Of a stretch of DNA of 64,000 nucleotides, positions 50,458-60,318 are shown piece after piece. A program made the position numbers and the translations under genes. The notes under the pieces were generated by a model. The model saw nothing but the letters and a program-made list of their open reading frames with translations. It searched no databases and had not been told where the DNA came from. The stretch comes from Peribacillus deserti. GTDB lineage: Bacteria > Bacillota > Bacilli > Bacillales > DSM-1321. The stretch spans positions 62,001-126,000 of the forward strand of contig NZ_PGUY01000017.1 in the NCBI RefSeq assembly GCF_002863585.1, given 5' to 3'. Each line of letters starts with the position of its first letter. Positions within the stretch are counted from its first letter, which is position 1.

Positions 50458-52629
50458 CTAATATGAATTAGCTCTTTTGCTGATGAAATACTTCCTGTAT
50501 TCCTCAGATAACTGATCAAGAGGACCGTATACTTTCTCTATTGCTTTTAATGTGAGCGCATCCGTTTCCTCAGCCTTCTCCCAGCCTTCTTTGTCGATAT
50601 GTTTATTTTTCTTTAATTCTTCAGCAAAGGCTGTGAACTTTTCAATTCCTTTCTCTCTTACTAAATAGCTGGTTAGTAATGTGCCCGATGAAAGCATTTT
50701 CCCTATATTCTTACCAGTAAGCGTATTAATTTGGTCTATTGGCACAGGGATTTTGACAGTTCTAAGAGCGTCCGACTCGGTTACATCCATAAAGTCAAAA
50801 TTAAAAGAAAACCCATTCCCATCATCTTGAACAACATTTTTTAAGAATGTCCCAAATCCCTCCTCCATATAGACTGAGGCATTATCATTCGTTAAATCAG
50901 CGAGCATTTTATCAGCGAGCTCATCCGCCAGTATGGCCAGGGTGGTTTCCATACCCTGCTCTTCATCCACTGAAACTTTGATTGATTCGCCCGGCCTGCT
51001 GTATCGATCTGCAGGAAAGGTTGGAACGGTAGCGGACAATTCCTCTACTGTTGGATATAGTTTGATTGTAATTTCCCCAGGTTTCCATCCAAATTCCTGC
51101 TCGTACAGGCGGACTAACGATATCGCTTCCATAAGTGATTTATCTGCCTTTTCTTCAACATCCTTACTATAATAGACGGATATTGTATTATAGGACTTTT
51201 TCTTAAACGGAGGATCGTTTAGTTTCCAAGTTTTATCCGATTTAATTAAAGAATAAGTCACTTTATAGTTTTGCGGCTCGGATTCTTTTGCCTTCAAACC
51301 GACTATCAGCTCAATAGTACCCCGCCTGGCCGACATTACATCCACCGCTCCTATATCAACGGAAAACTCCCAGCCATGCTTCTTTAAATTGATTACATCC
51401 CGAATCCAGCTTTTCTGTTCTTTATAAAAGATTTTGTTGGATTTGTTTTGGAAAGATAAAAATGTTTTGGCATCATTCTTATTTATTGCAGTCAGCATCG
51501 GCTGGAGCTGCTTTTTAATTTTACTATTTGAAACTAGCATACTTTGATCGCCGGAGCTCTCCGCCTGCACTCTGGCACTTGCTGAAAGAAGCATTTTTTT
51601 AACAGGGTCTTCATTGTTATGAAGATATACTGCACAATAACCAGCAAATAAAGCAACCATAGCAATGATTTTCCGCTGGCTGAACAATGATTTCAAAAGG
51701 AAGTGTACGGCATTTCTAAGGTTAAAGCTGCTGCTAATTGCAAATCTTCTTTTGACCCTGCCAGAACTCCTTTTCTCCTCAAGGCTGTCCAGCCACTCCT
51801 GCCCGCCTTGATAAAGAATAAAGAAAGGGGTGTAAATCAACAGCAGTGCTACTGCCAGCACCATCGGCTTAAAATCCAACCCAATATAGTAAGTAAGCCC
51901 CCTTGTATTAAAAATATATTCAACAATATATAAAGAGGACATAGTACCCCAAATGACGATCTTAGAATGATGGAAGATGGAAGGAAAGATGTTTCTAAAT
52001 ATGTGAACCCTTAATATCCGCAGCCTCCCCATTCCTTTTGCTGATGCATATTCTGTATACGGCTTCGATAACTCCTCTTCAGCCAGCATCAAAATTAATC
52101 GGTACAAGAAAATGGCCGGCAGAATGGAAAGAGTTAGGATGGGAGCCATATAAATGGTTTCTTCGCCGACCACTGCAAACTTAAACAGGAGAATATTAGT
52201 CTTCTTAAAAATAAAAACGATTGACAGCTGCAGAAGAACAGCAACTAATAAATCCGGCATAGCTTCCAGAATACTTAATATACGTTTAACCGGGTTCATA
52301 ACGTAAGCGGGCAGTAAAAACGTCAGAAAAGCCAGTAATAAAGCTATGACAAACCCTATCAGGATGGCACTGATAAAGATTTTTGCGGAGTAAATATAAG
52401 GCTCCTTTAGAAATCCAATGATCGGCATAGGCTCGTTTTTATAATAATAGATCCAGTTTTCACTCTTCAGGAACACTTTTACAAACTCATAGAATTTTTG
52501 TAAATAAACAGGAATGTTATAGATATTACCGGATGCTATCACAGTTGGTACAATACTTACAAACAAGATACCGATTATGCCTAGTATATAATAGAAAAGA
52601 ATTCTAATAGCTTTTACCATCAAACCCAA
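50458..52629 (-). CDS. DppB/OppB-like permease fused to a peptidase-like domain lacking zinc ligands
   Basis: 723 residues; TTG 52629 (GGGGGA 8 bases upstream) fits better than the internal ATG. Residues 1-290 look like a dipeptide-type ABC permease: six hydrophobic segments and an EAA-like loop YTEYASAKGMGRLRILRVHI. A further membrane helix at about 325 leads to an extracytoplasmic region of about 380 residues. Within it ETTLAILADELADKMLADL, EEGFGTFLKN and YLVREKGIEKFTAFAEEL resemble gluzincin peptidase-MA-like helices, with Asp where HExxH would have His. No ATPase or binding protein is nearby. Function unknown. Confidence 0.7.
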   Translation of the reverse strand: MGLMVKAIRILFYYILGIIGILFVSIVPTVIASGNIYNIPVYLQKFYEFVKVFLKSENWIYYYKNEPMPIIGFLKEPYIYSAKIFISAILIGFVIALLLAFLTFLLPAYVMNPVKRILSILEAMPDLLVAVLLQLSIVFIFKKTNILLFKFAVVGEETIYMAPILTLSILPAIFLYRLILMLAEEELSKPYTEYASAKGMGRLRILRVHIFRNIFPSIFHHSKIVIWGTMSSLYIVEYIFNTRGLTYYIGLDFKPMVLAVALLLIYTPFFILYQGGQEWLDSLEEKRSSGRVKRRFAISSSFNLRNAVHFLLKSLFSQRKIIAMVALFAGYCAVYLHNNEDPVKKMLLSASARVQAESSGDQSMLVSNSKIKKQLQPMLTAINKNDAKTFLSFQNKSNKIFYKEQKSWIRDVINLKKHGWEFSVDIGAVDVMSARRGTIELIVGLKAKESEPQNYKVTYSLIKSDKTWKLNDPPFKKKSYNTISVYYSKDVEEKADKSLMEAISLVRLYEQEFGWKPGEITIKLYPTVEELSATVPTFPADRYSRPGESIKVSVDEEQGMETTLAILADELADKMLADLTNDNASVYMEEGFGTFLKNVVQDDGNGFSFNFDFMDVTESDALRTVKIPVPIDQINTLTGKNIGKMLSSGTLLTSYLVREKGIEKFTAFAEELKKNKHIDKEGWEKAEETDALTLKAIEKVYGPLDQLSEEYRKYFISKRANSY

Positions 52630-52672
52630 AAATATAGTCCCCCTATTCTTTTATGAAGTTCACTGGCGCCAA

Positions 52673-54565
52673 TCAGCCACTGATATCCATATGATTTTTG
52701 ACCAGCAGAGAGAATGATGTTTCAGATGGAACCTGCTGTTGACTTGTCTTTTCCTGCTTTTCTCTGATTCGTTTCGGTACAAGAACCCCAACTTTTCTTT
52801 GCTGCACTTCCTTGACTCCTTGAACGATGAGCTGCATAGCAATTATACAAAGCATAAAAGCGAGCAGAGCAGGTACGACCAGCCAGTACTTGCCATATCC
52901 AATTGCATCCTTAGCATCACTCATAATCCCAGACCACTCGAAAGTTACACTTCGTGGCGGATCAGGAGTTTCACTGACTGAGACAAGGGTTCCTCCGAAA
53001 AATAAGTGAAATAGACCAAGGTGTACAAATATGAGCAGAACTTGTATAAATTGCTGGCCAAATAGGATAAACAGCCTCGAGGCAAGATGAGGGAAGATAT
53101 GCTTCCAGAGAATATGCCGGTCGTCCCCTCCCAATATCCTTGCGCTTTCAATATACATTTGCTGAGAAATCAGCCTCATTTCGTTGCCAATCAGAACCGT
53201 TGTCAGCGGTATAACGATCAAACTCAATATCACTACCTCTAGTACAATACGCTCCAATAAGGAGAATTCCCAGTTGCCTCCACCCATATCCCATAAAATA
53301 GGCGACAATAAAACAACCGCAATCAAACTCAACGGAAGAAAGTGAATAGAGTCTACTACTTTATTAATAAAGTTGCGCGTCCGGTCCTTTAAGTGAAAGG
53401 TGTAGTGAATGGCGAGCATAAAACCCCCTGCCACCCGTAACAGTGCAATTATCAACCCGAATAAAAGTGTATATTTGGCACCTACAAACAGCTGGTCCCT
53501 TATACTCCTGCCTCCTCCATCCGATCCGAACCACATATAAGAGGAAGGCGGATGAGGGGCTGAACTAAATACTTTGCCGTGTCCATCCGTCAAGAGCAGT
53601 GTCTTTTTAATAGGAACCTCTTTAAATATTGACCAGCAGATGCTAAATACTAGCAGCCCGAATAAAAAAGCAAAGCCGACAGTGAATTTTGGATTCGCGA
53701 AGTGGGTCTTAATAGTTTCTCCAGCGCGAAGAAGACGTTTTTTCCAGCTTTCTTCTGGGGAAAAGCGGTCATTTCCAGAATCAGCCCACAGCTTCGCACC
53801 ATGATAAAGGATAAAGAAAGGTGTAAATATAAATGATAATGAAACAGCAATGAGGATCGGGCTGAAGGACGAGGCCATGTAGAATGTCATCCCTTTGCTT
53901 ACGTATAGGCCTTCAACACCAAATAGACCCGCCACAGCTGCCAATAACAGAGTTCTTGACTTAGAAAGGACATCTGGGAGGTTAAGCAGAATACTATTTT
54001 TAATTAAAGCCAGAAAAGCACCTATACTCATTTTGACGTCTGGCTTTTCATCCTTCTTTTCCAGAGATAGAAAAATTCCAAGCAGTACGACAGCCGGGAT
54101 AATAGACAGGGTCAGTATGGGTAATATGTAAGGTTTCCCGTCCGTGTGAACCCCTAATTTGTGAATGACAAATATCACTGAGAATCCAGCCAAAAGTCCC
54201 GTCAGCAATTCTGAGAAAAAGGTGAAGATTTTTTTCGCAAACAGCCTCACATTAACAGGCAGCAAAAAAGACAGCCGGGTAAACAAAAGAGCCAGCAGAA
54301 GGCCTATTAATAATGCGCTTACGAGAATAAACATTGAATATAAGTAAGGTTCTTTAATGAAGTCTAAAATGGGAAAGGAGGCTCGCTTATAGCTCATAAT
54401 CCAATTCCCTGGATGTATGAATGTAGGGATCAGCTTCAATAATTCCTCGACGTAGCCGGTAATATGGAACAGTCCTTTTTCAATAATCACCTTCGGAATG
54501 ACACTGATCAGTAATATTGCGATAAGACTTAATACATAAATCAAAAGTATTCTTACGAATTTCAT
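52673..54565 (-). CDS. Fused DppB-DppC-like ABC permease protein
   Basis: 630 residues from ATG 54565 (GGGGGGAAAAT). The first half resembles OppB/DppB permeases but has no clear EAA loop. The second half (about 325-590) resembles OppC/DppC: WFGSDGGGRSIRDQLFVGAK is the usual GTDELGRD-type entry, and ESARILGGDDRHILWKHIFP is an EAA loop for ATPase contact. About twelve membrane segments in all. The next gene, 43 bases downstream, is another permease-like protein, so the two may form a heteromer. No ATPase or substrate-binding gene accompanies them, which is unusual. Confidence 0.75.
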   Translation of the reverse strand: MKFVRILLIYVLSLIAILLISVIPKVIIEKGLFHITGYVEELLKLIPTFIHPGNWIMSYKRASFPILDFIKEPYLYSMFILVSALLIGLLLALLFTRLSFLLPVNVRLFAKKIFTFFSELLTGLLAGFSVIFVIHKLGVHTDGKPYILPILTLSIIPAVVLLGIFLSLEKKDEKPDVKMSIGAFLALIKNSILLNLPDVLSKSRTLLLAAVAGLFGVEGLYVSKGMTFYMASSFSPILIAVSLSFIFTPFFILYHGAKLWADSGNDRFSPEESWKKRLLRAGETIKTHFANPKFTVGFAFLFGLLVFSICWSIFKEVPIKKTLLLTDGHGKVFSSAPHPPSSYMWFGSDGGGRSIRDQLFVGAKYTLLFGLIIALLRVAGGFMLAIHYTFHLKDRTRNFINKVVDSIHFLPLSLIAVVLLSPILWDMGGGNWEFSLLERIVLEVVILSLIVIPLTTVLIGNEMRLISQQMYIESARILGGDDRHILWKHIFPHLASRLFILFGQQFIQVLLIFVHLGLFHLFFGGTLVSVSETPDPPRSVTFEWSGIMSDAKDAIGYGKYWLVVPALLAFMLCIIAMQLIVQGVKEVQQRKVGVLVPKRIREKQEKTSQQQVPSETSFSLLVKNHMDISG

Positions 54566-54757
54566 ATTTTCCCCCCAGACAATTGGTATCCACGTATATA
54601 CTTCCGTACTAAAACACAGCTGATATATATTAGACGACTGCCGGTCGTAAATTGTTTCATTTTTATTTAATTTTTCTTACAATTATGACAAAACCTTCCT
54701 ATCGAAAGAGTAAGAAAGACATTTAACAGCCATTAATTCAATACAGGGGAGATCTAT

Positions 54758-55705
54758 TTGGATTTATCATTTTTAACTAAAGAGCTACAGAAAGAAAAGA
54801 TCAATAGCTTCCTCATTCTGCAAAATGGGAAAAACGTATTCAGCTACTACAAAAACAAAAAACAATCCAATAAGCTGCACAAGATGAATTCTTGTACGAA
54901 GAGCGTAATGTCCCTCCTGATAGGAATAGCCCTGGATAAAAACTTTCTGCAAAGTATCCAAACACCTGTTCATCAGTTCTTCCCTAAAATTTTTGCCAGC
55001 CAGACAGATGGAAGAAAGATGGAACTCACTCTCTATCATTTAATAACCATGACGGATGGACTTGACTTTCCTGAATTTGGGGAGTGGGAGAGCTTTGCAC
55101 CAATGGTCTTTCATCACGACATTGTACAGTTTGTCATTGACCGCCCGATGATTCATACACCTGGAAGCCATATGAACTATAACTCTGGGTGCTCTCATAT
55201 TCTATCAGCCATTTTGCAGCAGGCAACGGGGGTAAAGACCGAAGACTTTGCAAGGGAGCACCTATTTAATCCTCTGGAAATCAAAGAATATAGGTGGTAC
55301 CAGGACCGAATGAAAATCAATAAAGGTGCGGACGGCCTGGTATTAAAAGCAGAGGATATGATAAAGCTGGGGCAATTAATGCTGCAAAACGGGATATATA
55401 ATGGAGAAAGAGTAGTTTCTGAGAATTGGATTCGGTCCTCAACTGCCCCCAATCTAGTGACGTATGAGAATATCGGCCATTACGGCATGCATTGGTGGGT
55501 AAACAGGCTGAATAAAACCAGACATTTTTCCAAGGAAAACAACTACTACTTTGCTCTGGGCTTTGGCGGTCAATATATTATCGTTGTGCCTACTAGAAAC
55601 ATGGTCATTGCAGTGACAAGCGATATATATGCTGATAGCTTAAGGCCGATGAGGATTATTCGGGAAAACTTACTCAACCACCGCCAGCTAGGTCTTTATG
55701 ACTGA
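54758..55705 (+). CDS. Serine hydrolase of the beta-lactamase/class C fold
   Basis: 315 residues, TTG 54758 behind AGGGGAGATCTATT. The SxxK nucleophile motif is SCTKSVMSLLIG (about residue 46), the YxN motif MNYNSGCSHILSAI, and the third motif region GMHWWVNRL / ALGFGGQYIIVVP. No signal peptide, so it is cytoplasmic, unlike secreted penicillin-binding relatives. Such proteins act as esterases, D-aminopeptidases or have unknown substrates; resistance is not implied. It is a single gene divergent from the permease pair. Confidence 0.85.
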   Translation: MDLSFLTKELQKEKINSFLILQNGKNVFSYYKNKKQSNKLHKMNSCTKSVMSLLIGIALDKNFLQSIQTPVHQFFPKIFASQTDGRKMELTLYHLITMTDGLDFPEFGEWESFAPMVFHHDIVQFVIDRPMIHTPGSHMNYNSGCSHILSAILQQATGVKTEDFAREHLFNPLEIKEYRWYQDRMKINKGADGLVLKAEDMIKLGQLMLQNGIYNGERVVSENWIRSSTAPNLVTYENIGHYGMHWWVNRLNKTRHFSKENNYYFALGFGGQYIIVVPTRNMVIAVTSDIYADSLRPMRIIRENLLNHRQLGLYD

Positions 55706-55838
55706 TTTTTTAAAATATATTGGTAACTATGGAAAAACATAGTAATTATGTCGGAATTTGATGAATAACTTCTCTATGAATATCATAATTTTTAAAATAT
55801 TATGATAGTGTGATTACAAATTACTAGGGGGTTATTCA

Positions 55839-58217
55839 TTGAACAAGTTTTTAAAAACCGGTCTAACATCAGTGGTTTTTGCAGGTACACTTTTCTCCGG
55901 ACTTCCATCTATGGCAGGTCCAGTGCAAGCTGCTTCACCAACTAAAACCGAAGCCACATCTCATTCACACGGTTCTTTGGATATGGCAATAGTAAATGAT
56001 GAGAAATTACTAGAAGCCCTAATTAAGCGCGGAGAAATCTCTTCCAAAGCTTCAGAAGCGAATAAACAAAAAGCACTTCAAAACTATTTAGATTTGAAAG
56101 GCAAAGAAACTACCACTTTAAAGCAATCAGACCCAATTGCCTCGAAAGCTAAAGCTGCCGAAGCTAAAAAACTAAAAAAATTCAAAGAGTCAAAAGGCAA
56201 GAATCCAAAGATTAGTAAAGCAATTCCTGATCGGGTTAAGGAAAGTAAATCGCCTGGAGTGGTGAAAGAAGGAAAACTTTTAACATTAATGGTTGAGTTC
56301 TCCGATGTTAAACATAATAGTATTAAACCTGAGGATACGGACAACTATTATGAAGATTTTAATACAGAACACTACGAAAATATGATTTTCGGGGAAAAAG
56401 GCGATTTTAAAGGCCCTAATGGTGAAGATCAAATTTCACAGAAACAATTTTATGAAGAGCAGTCTGGCGGTACTTATACTGTAGAAGGACAAGCATATGG
56501 CTGGTTACAGGTACCTGGAACTGCTGAGTTTTATGGTAAAGATGGTAAAAGTGGGCATGATAATGTTACACCTGGCGGGTCGAAGCAGTTAGTTGTCGAT
56601 ACGTATGCAGCAGCCCAGGCTGCAGGAGTTCCTTTACAAGATTATGATTTAGAAGATCCACATGATTTAGATGGAGACAGCAACTTCTGGGAGCCAGACG
56701 GCCTTGTTGACCACCTACAAATTATACACTCAGGAATGGGTCAGGAAGCTGGCGGCGGTGCACAGGGTGATAATGCTATCTGGTCACATCGTTCTGCTAA
56801 GTTCAATGATCTTGATGGACTAGGCAAAGGGCTTCCAGGTTTCTATGATTACACGATGATGCCTGAAGATGGTGCAACAGGGGTATTCGCTCACGAATAC
56901 GGCCACGACTTAGGCCTTCCTGATGAGTATGATACGATGTACTCAGGTACTGGTGAGGCTATCGGATACTGGTCTATCATGGCAAGCGGTTCATGGGCAG
57001 GTAAAATCCCTGGTGCAGAACCAACTGGATTCTCTCCGTGGGCAAAGCAGTACTTCCAATCTACTTTAGGTGGAAAATGGACAGCTCCTTCAGTTTTAAA
57101 TTGGGACGAAGTTTCTACAAAGGGAACGCAATTTTTACTTGATCAGGCAAACTCTCCACTTGGTCAAAACAATCAAGCGGTTCGAGTAAATCTGCCTAAA
57201 AAGAAAACACCAGTAAATACTCCAGCTGCGGGCAGCTACGAATACTGGGGCGGACAAGCCGATGAAATGGATAACAGCATGGTTACCTCAGTTGACCTTA
57301 CAGGAAAAACTTCTGCAACCTTAACTTTTGATGCCTGGTATGATATGGAAGAGCAATGGGATTTCGCATTCGTTCAAGTGTCTACTGACAATGGAGCAAC
57401 TTGGAAATCACTAGGAAATGCTAACACTCGTAACGATGTTGTTCCTGAGGGATATCCAACGATCCTTAATTCAATGCCAGGACTGACCGGAAACTCAAAC
57501 GGATGGCAGAAGCAGTCCTTTGATCTTTCAGAATACAATGGCCAAAAAATTCAGCTGCGCCTTCGTTCCGCTACTGACTGGGGCACTTCAAATGTTGGAT
57601 TCTTTGCAGATAACATTAAAGTAGTCGCAGATGGAGCAACATTGATGGATGACGGAGCTGAAAATGCTACCTCACCATTTACACTAAAAGGTTTCCAAAA
57701 GTTTGATGGAAATAAGTATTCAGATCACTACTACCTGCTTGAGTGGAGAAACCACAAAGGTGTTGACGAAGGTCTTGCCCACATCGCACGCGGCGAGTCC
57801 CTAATGAGCTATGATGGCGGATTAGTAGTATGGTATGCAGATGATAGCTTTACGGAAAACTGGACAGGTATTCATCCTGGCGATGGCTACCTTGGAGTTG
57901 TGGATTCACACCCTAACACTAACCTTCTATGGGATATGGCAAACGGCTCTCCAGCTGTTCAAGCTAGTACCCGCTACCATATCGCTGACGCTGCTTTCGG
58001 TTTAAACCCAACTACAGGATTAAACGTGAATTATCCTGGAGTACAAACTCTAACACTTACGAGTCAGCCAGCTGTTTCATTATTCGATGACAGCAACTCA
58101 TTCGCTAACACATTTATGCCAGATGCCGGACGTAAACTTGGCAAATACGGCCTAAAAGTCCGCGTAAACGGACAAGCAAAAGACAAATCAGTCGGCTCTA
58201 TAGTAGTATACAAATAA
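55839..58217 (+). CDS. inhA: Immune inhibitor A, M6-family secreted metalloprotease
   Basis: 792 residues, TTG 55839 behind AGGGGG. Signal peptide (KFLKTGLTSVVFAGTLFSGL, cleavage near VQAA). An N-terminal propeptide rich in Lys and Glu runs to about residue 130. The M6 catalytic core has VFAHEYGHDLGLPDEYDT (HExxH...H/E at about 354) and SGGTYTVEGQAYGW before it. A beta-rich lectin-like region follows (TLTFDAWYDMEEQWDFAFVQ). InhA of B. cereus/thuringiensis degrades antibacterial proteins and matrix proteins. In soil bacilli it may simply be a nutrient protease. Monocistronic. Confidence 0.95.
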   Translation: MNKFLKTGLTSVVFAGTLFSGLPSMAGPVQAASPTKTEATSHSHGSLDMAIVNDEKLLEALIKRGEISSKASEANKQKALQNYLDLKGKETTTLKQSDPIASKAKAAEAKKLKKFKESKGKNPKISKAIPDRVKESKSPGVVKEGKLLTLMVEFSDVKHNSIKPEDTDNYYEDFNTEHYENMIFGEKGDFKGPNGEDQISQKQFYEEQSGGTYTVEGQAYGWLQVPGTAEFYGKDGKSGHDNVTPGGSKQLVVDTYAAAQAAGVPLQDYDLEDPHDLDGDSNFWEPDGLVDHLQIIHSGMGQEAGGGAQGDNAIWSHRSAKFNDLDGLGKGLPGFYDYTMMPEDGATGVFAHEYGHDLGLPDEYDTMYSGTGEAIGYWSIMASGSWAGKIPGAEPTGFSPWAKQYFQSTLGGKWTAPSVLNWDEVSTKGTQFLLDQANSPLGQNNQAVRVNLPKKKTPVNTPAAGSYEYWGGQADEMDNSMVTSVDLTGKTSATLTFDAWYDMEEQWDFAFVQVSTDNGATWKSLGNANTRNDVVPEGYPTILNSMPGLTGNSNGWQKQSFDLSEYNGQKIQLRLRSATDWGTSNVGFFADNIKVVADGATLMDDGAENATSPFTLKGFQKFDGNKYSDHYYLLEWRNHKGVDEGLAHIARGESLMSYDGGLVVWYADDSFTENWTGIHPGDGYLGVVDSHPNTNLLWDMANGSPAVQASTRYHIADAAFGLNPTTGLNVNYPGVQTLTLTSQPAVSLFDDSNSFANTFMPDAGRKLGKYGLKVRVNGQAKDKSVGSIVVYK

Positions 58218-58236
58218 GATTAATAGTTTTATAGCA

Positions 58237-58276
58237 AGAAAACCCCATCTGTACAATTTACAAATGGGGTTTTCTT
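58237..58276. terminator. Bidirectional terminator
   Basis: AAGAAAACCCCAT / ATGGGGTTTTCTT, perfect 13-bp stem, between inhA and the convergent DUF6933 gene. Confidence 0.88.
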
Positions 58277-58792
58277 CTATTCCAAAAATTCTTCCACCAG
58301 CTTATCTTTCATTTGATTCACTGAGTAACCTTTTATATTCATAAAAACCATACGGTTATTTCTATTATTTAAGAGCAGCGGGTCATTTTCTATTATCTCT
58401 TTTCCTCCACGATAATAGAAGGCCTCCGTATATTTAATGAGTTCTGTCATGCTTCCCAAAACGCTTCTGCTGCTGGTCTTTGTAAAGATTATCTCGTCCG
58501 CCTGTTTCAGGTAGGCATCTACTATATCCCCGCCAAAGCCCTCTGCCAATAAATTTTCTTTTAACGTATCCCTAATTAGATCACTGATATTATTGAGGTC
58601 CTTCTTGATCACTCCGATTACTGTGCAATTATAGAGGGTTACATCATTTATAAAGGTTATGCATTTATAACGGCCTAATTTAAACATATTCATATGCCAA
58701 TGATACAAGCCATTATCTATGTCTCCATTATAAACGGATACGTCTTTCCCTATTTCTTTCATCAGTTTCTGAGTTGTACCGATAACAAACAT
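58277..58792 (-). CDS. DUF6933-like protein
   Basis: 171 residues from ATG 58792 (AAGAGGTGGATGA). The N-terminus MFVIGTTQKLMKEIGKDV, then YHWHMNMFKLGRYKCITFIN and IFTKTSSRSVLGSMTELIKY fit the DUF6933/DUF6530-type family of short proteins (GCT-KLL-x-W-x-N-D-T pattern), whose function is unknown. It may be co-transcribed with the hydratase gene, whose stop is 18 bases upstream. Family assignment is from pattern memory. Confidence 0.6.
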   Translation of the reverse strand: MFVIGTTQKLMKEIGKDVSVYNGDIDNGLYHWHMNMFKLGRYKCITFINDVTLYNCTVIGVIKKDLNNISDLIRDTLKENLLAEGFGGDIVDAYLKQADEIIFTKTSSRSVLGSMTELIKYTEAFYYRGGKEIIENDPLLLNNRNNRMVFMNIKGYSVNQMKDKLVEEFLE

Positions 58793-58810
58793 TCATCCAC
58801 CTCTTTACCT

Positions 58811-59584
58811 CTACTCGACCACTTCAAGCACTACCTCGCCGAACACATCAAACACTGCGCGATATGTACCAACTTTTAGAGGGATTGGACTTATGAAAGT
58901 TCCTGATGATATAATCATTCCCTTTTGAAGTCTTTTTCCTTGGGAGGATAAGATCTTATTCAGCCAAACTACAGCGTTTAGCGGATTCTCCAATACAAAG
59001 CTGGATTGCCCCTCAGCGACAGTCTCACCATCATGGTAGAGTGTCACAGATAAATTGTCTAACAGGGTTCCTGAATTAACCTTAATCGGCTTGCCCGCGA
59101 GAATTTTTCCTGTTACGGCATTATCCATAATCAACTCGCCAATTGAGATTTTCGGAAACCAGTTTTTAATGCGGCTGTCCGGAATTTCCAGTCCCGGCGC
59201 TATCATGGTTTTTCCAATAATCTCTACCGGATCAGCGTATGCTGAGATATCCTCGGTGACAATGAACATTAACTCTGCTTCCAGTAACGGATCGAAAAAA
59301 TCACTTCTCCTTAATTCACCTTCTTTTACCAGTGTTTCTTCTGTTAACGTTCCATATACCGGATCATCGGTATGAAATACATCCTGCAATCCTTTGTTCG
59401 TCAGACTAATCTTATAGCCTGTAATCCGTTCATTTTCACTTTCTAGCTTTCGATGTATGTATTCATCCTGAACTTCATAGAAAGCCTTACTATCTGTGAA
59501 GCCTTTGGTATCTAAAGCTGTGAGCGGTTTTCTTTCTTCCCGGGCTGATAGCAGCGCTGTGACAATTTCCTGTGTTTTAGTCAT
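58811..59584 (-). CDS. 2-keto-4-pentenoate hydratase / FAH-superfamily decarboxylase-type enzyme
   Basis: 257 residues from ATG 59584 (GGAAGGGGTTTGTCTTT). MhpD/HpcG pattern: GYKISLTNKGLQDVFHTDDP, PLLEAELMFIVTEDISAY (metal Glu residues), APGLEIPDSRIKNW and SSGTFISPIPLKVG. Members hydrate 2-hydroxypenta-2,4-dienoates or decarboxylate 4-oxalocrotonate in aromatic meta-cleavage pathways. No other such gene is nearby, so its substrate in this organism is unclear. Confidence 0.85.
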   Translation of the reverse strand: MTKTQEIVTALLSAREERKPLTALDTKGFTDSKAFYEVQDEYIHRKLESENERITGYKISLTNKGLQDVFHTDDPVYGTLTEETLVKEGELRRSDFFDPLLEAELMFIVTEDISAYADPVEIIGKTMIAPGLEIPDSRIKNWFPKISIGELIMDNAVTGKILAGKPIKVNSGTLLDNLSVTLYHDGETVAEGQSSFVLENPLNAVVWLNKILSSQGKRLQKGMIISSGTFISPIPLKVGTYRAVFDVFGEVVLEVVE

Positions 59585-59680
59585 AAAGACAAACCCCTTC
59601 CATTGTATTTAATAACACACTACTACAAAAAACAGAAAAATCAAATAATATGCATGTCGATATAATTTTAGTTCAGATTA

Positions 59681-59715
59681 AAAGGGCCTCATACATAAGC
59701 TGTATAAGGCCCTTT
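59681..59715 (-). terminator. Terminator of the lipoprotein / LXG operon
   Basis: AAAGGGCCTCATACA / TGTATAAGGCCCTTT, long hairpin with one mismatch, just past the lipoprotein stop. Confidence 0.8.
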
Positions 59716-59729
59716 AGATACCATCCTGC

Positions 59730-60272
59730 TCAGTTAATTTGATTAGGTGTGTAATTAACATTAAATTTTTTAGTGACTTTTTTCATTTCTGTATGATATT
59801 CTTTAAGCATTTTCTGGTATTCAAACAGCTTTTCATTAGACTTTGCAATTAATTCTTTGTCCTGCTTTTCCAGTGCCTCTTTTTGAAGCGCCAAGGCTTC
59901 CTGGAAGGTTTCGGTTGTCTTAATCAGCTGCTGAGTTGGTTTTTCTAACTCTTTTATTCCTGGTTTGATGTTTTTTGCTTCATTAACTGCCTTATCGTAT
60001 GCCGGGATTGTTGTATTTACCAATTCCTTATACATCGTATTATCGTCCGTGTAATTGTCCCCTGAAACAGAGGATAGAGAATGAAAGGCCTCTACTTCAT
60101 AATCGGATGCTTTACTTATTTTGTTATTTACATAGTCCAGGATAATCTTTTGCTTTTCTTTAACTGATAATTCAGCTTGCTGTTTTGCTTTAGTGTCCTG
60201 CCCGGAGGTATCTCCCGCACTGCAGCCGGTCAAAAGTATAGCTAGGACTAAGCACCATGTTATATATTTCAT
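59730..60272 (-). CDS. Putative lipoprotein at the end of the LXG locus
   Basis: 180 residues. Lipobox AILLTGCSAGD puts the lipidated Cys at residue 17. The mature part is helical and charged (EKPTQQLIKTTETFQEALAL, QKEALEKQDKELIAKSNEKL), like cell-surface coiled-coil lipoproteins. It lies 46 bases after the preceding gene of the LXG cluster and before a terminator, so it is probably read through from that operon. Function unknown; a role at the target-cell surface or as part of immunity is only a possibility. Confidence 0.7.
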   Translation of the reverse strand: MKYITWCLVLAILLTGCSAGDTSGQDTKAKQQAELSVKEKQKIILDYVNNKISKASDYEVEAFHSLSSVSGDNYTDDNTMYKELVNTTIPAYDKAVNEAKNIKPGIKELEKPTQQLIKTTETFQEALALQKEALEKQDKELIAKSNEKLFEYQKMLKEYHTEMKKVTKKFNVNYTPNQIN

Positions 60273-60318
60273 ATGTATATCCTTTCTGCTATAAGGGCCC
60301 TTTTAGTACCCATTCTCC

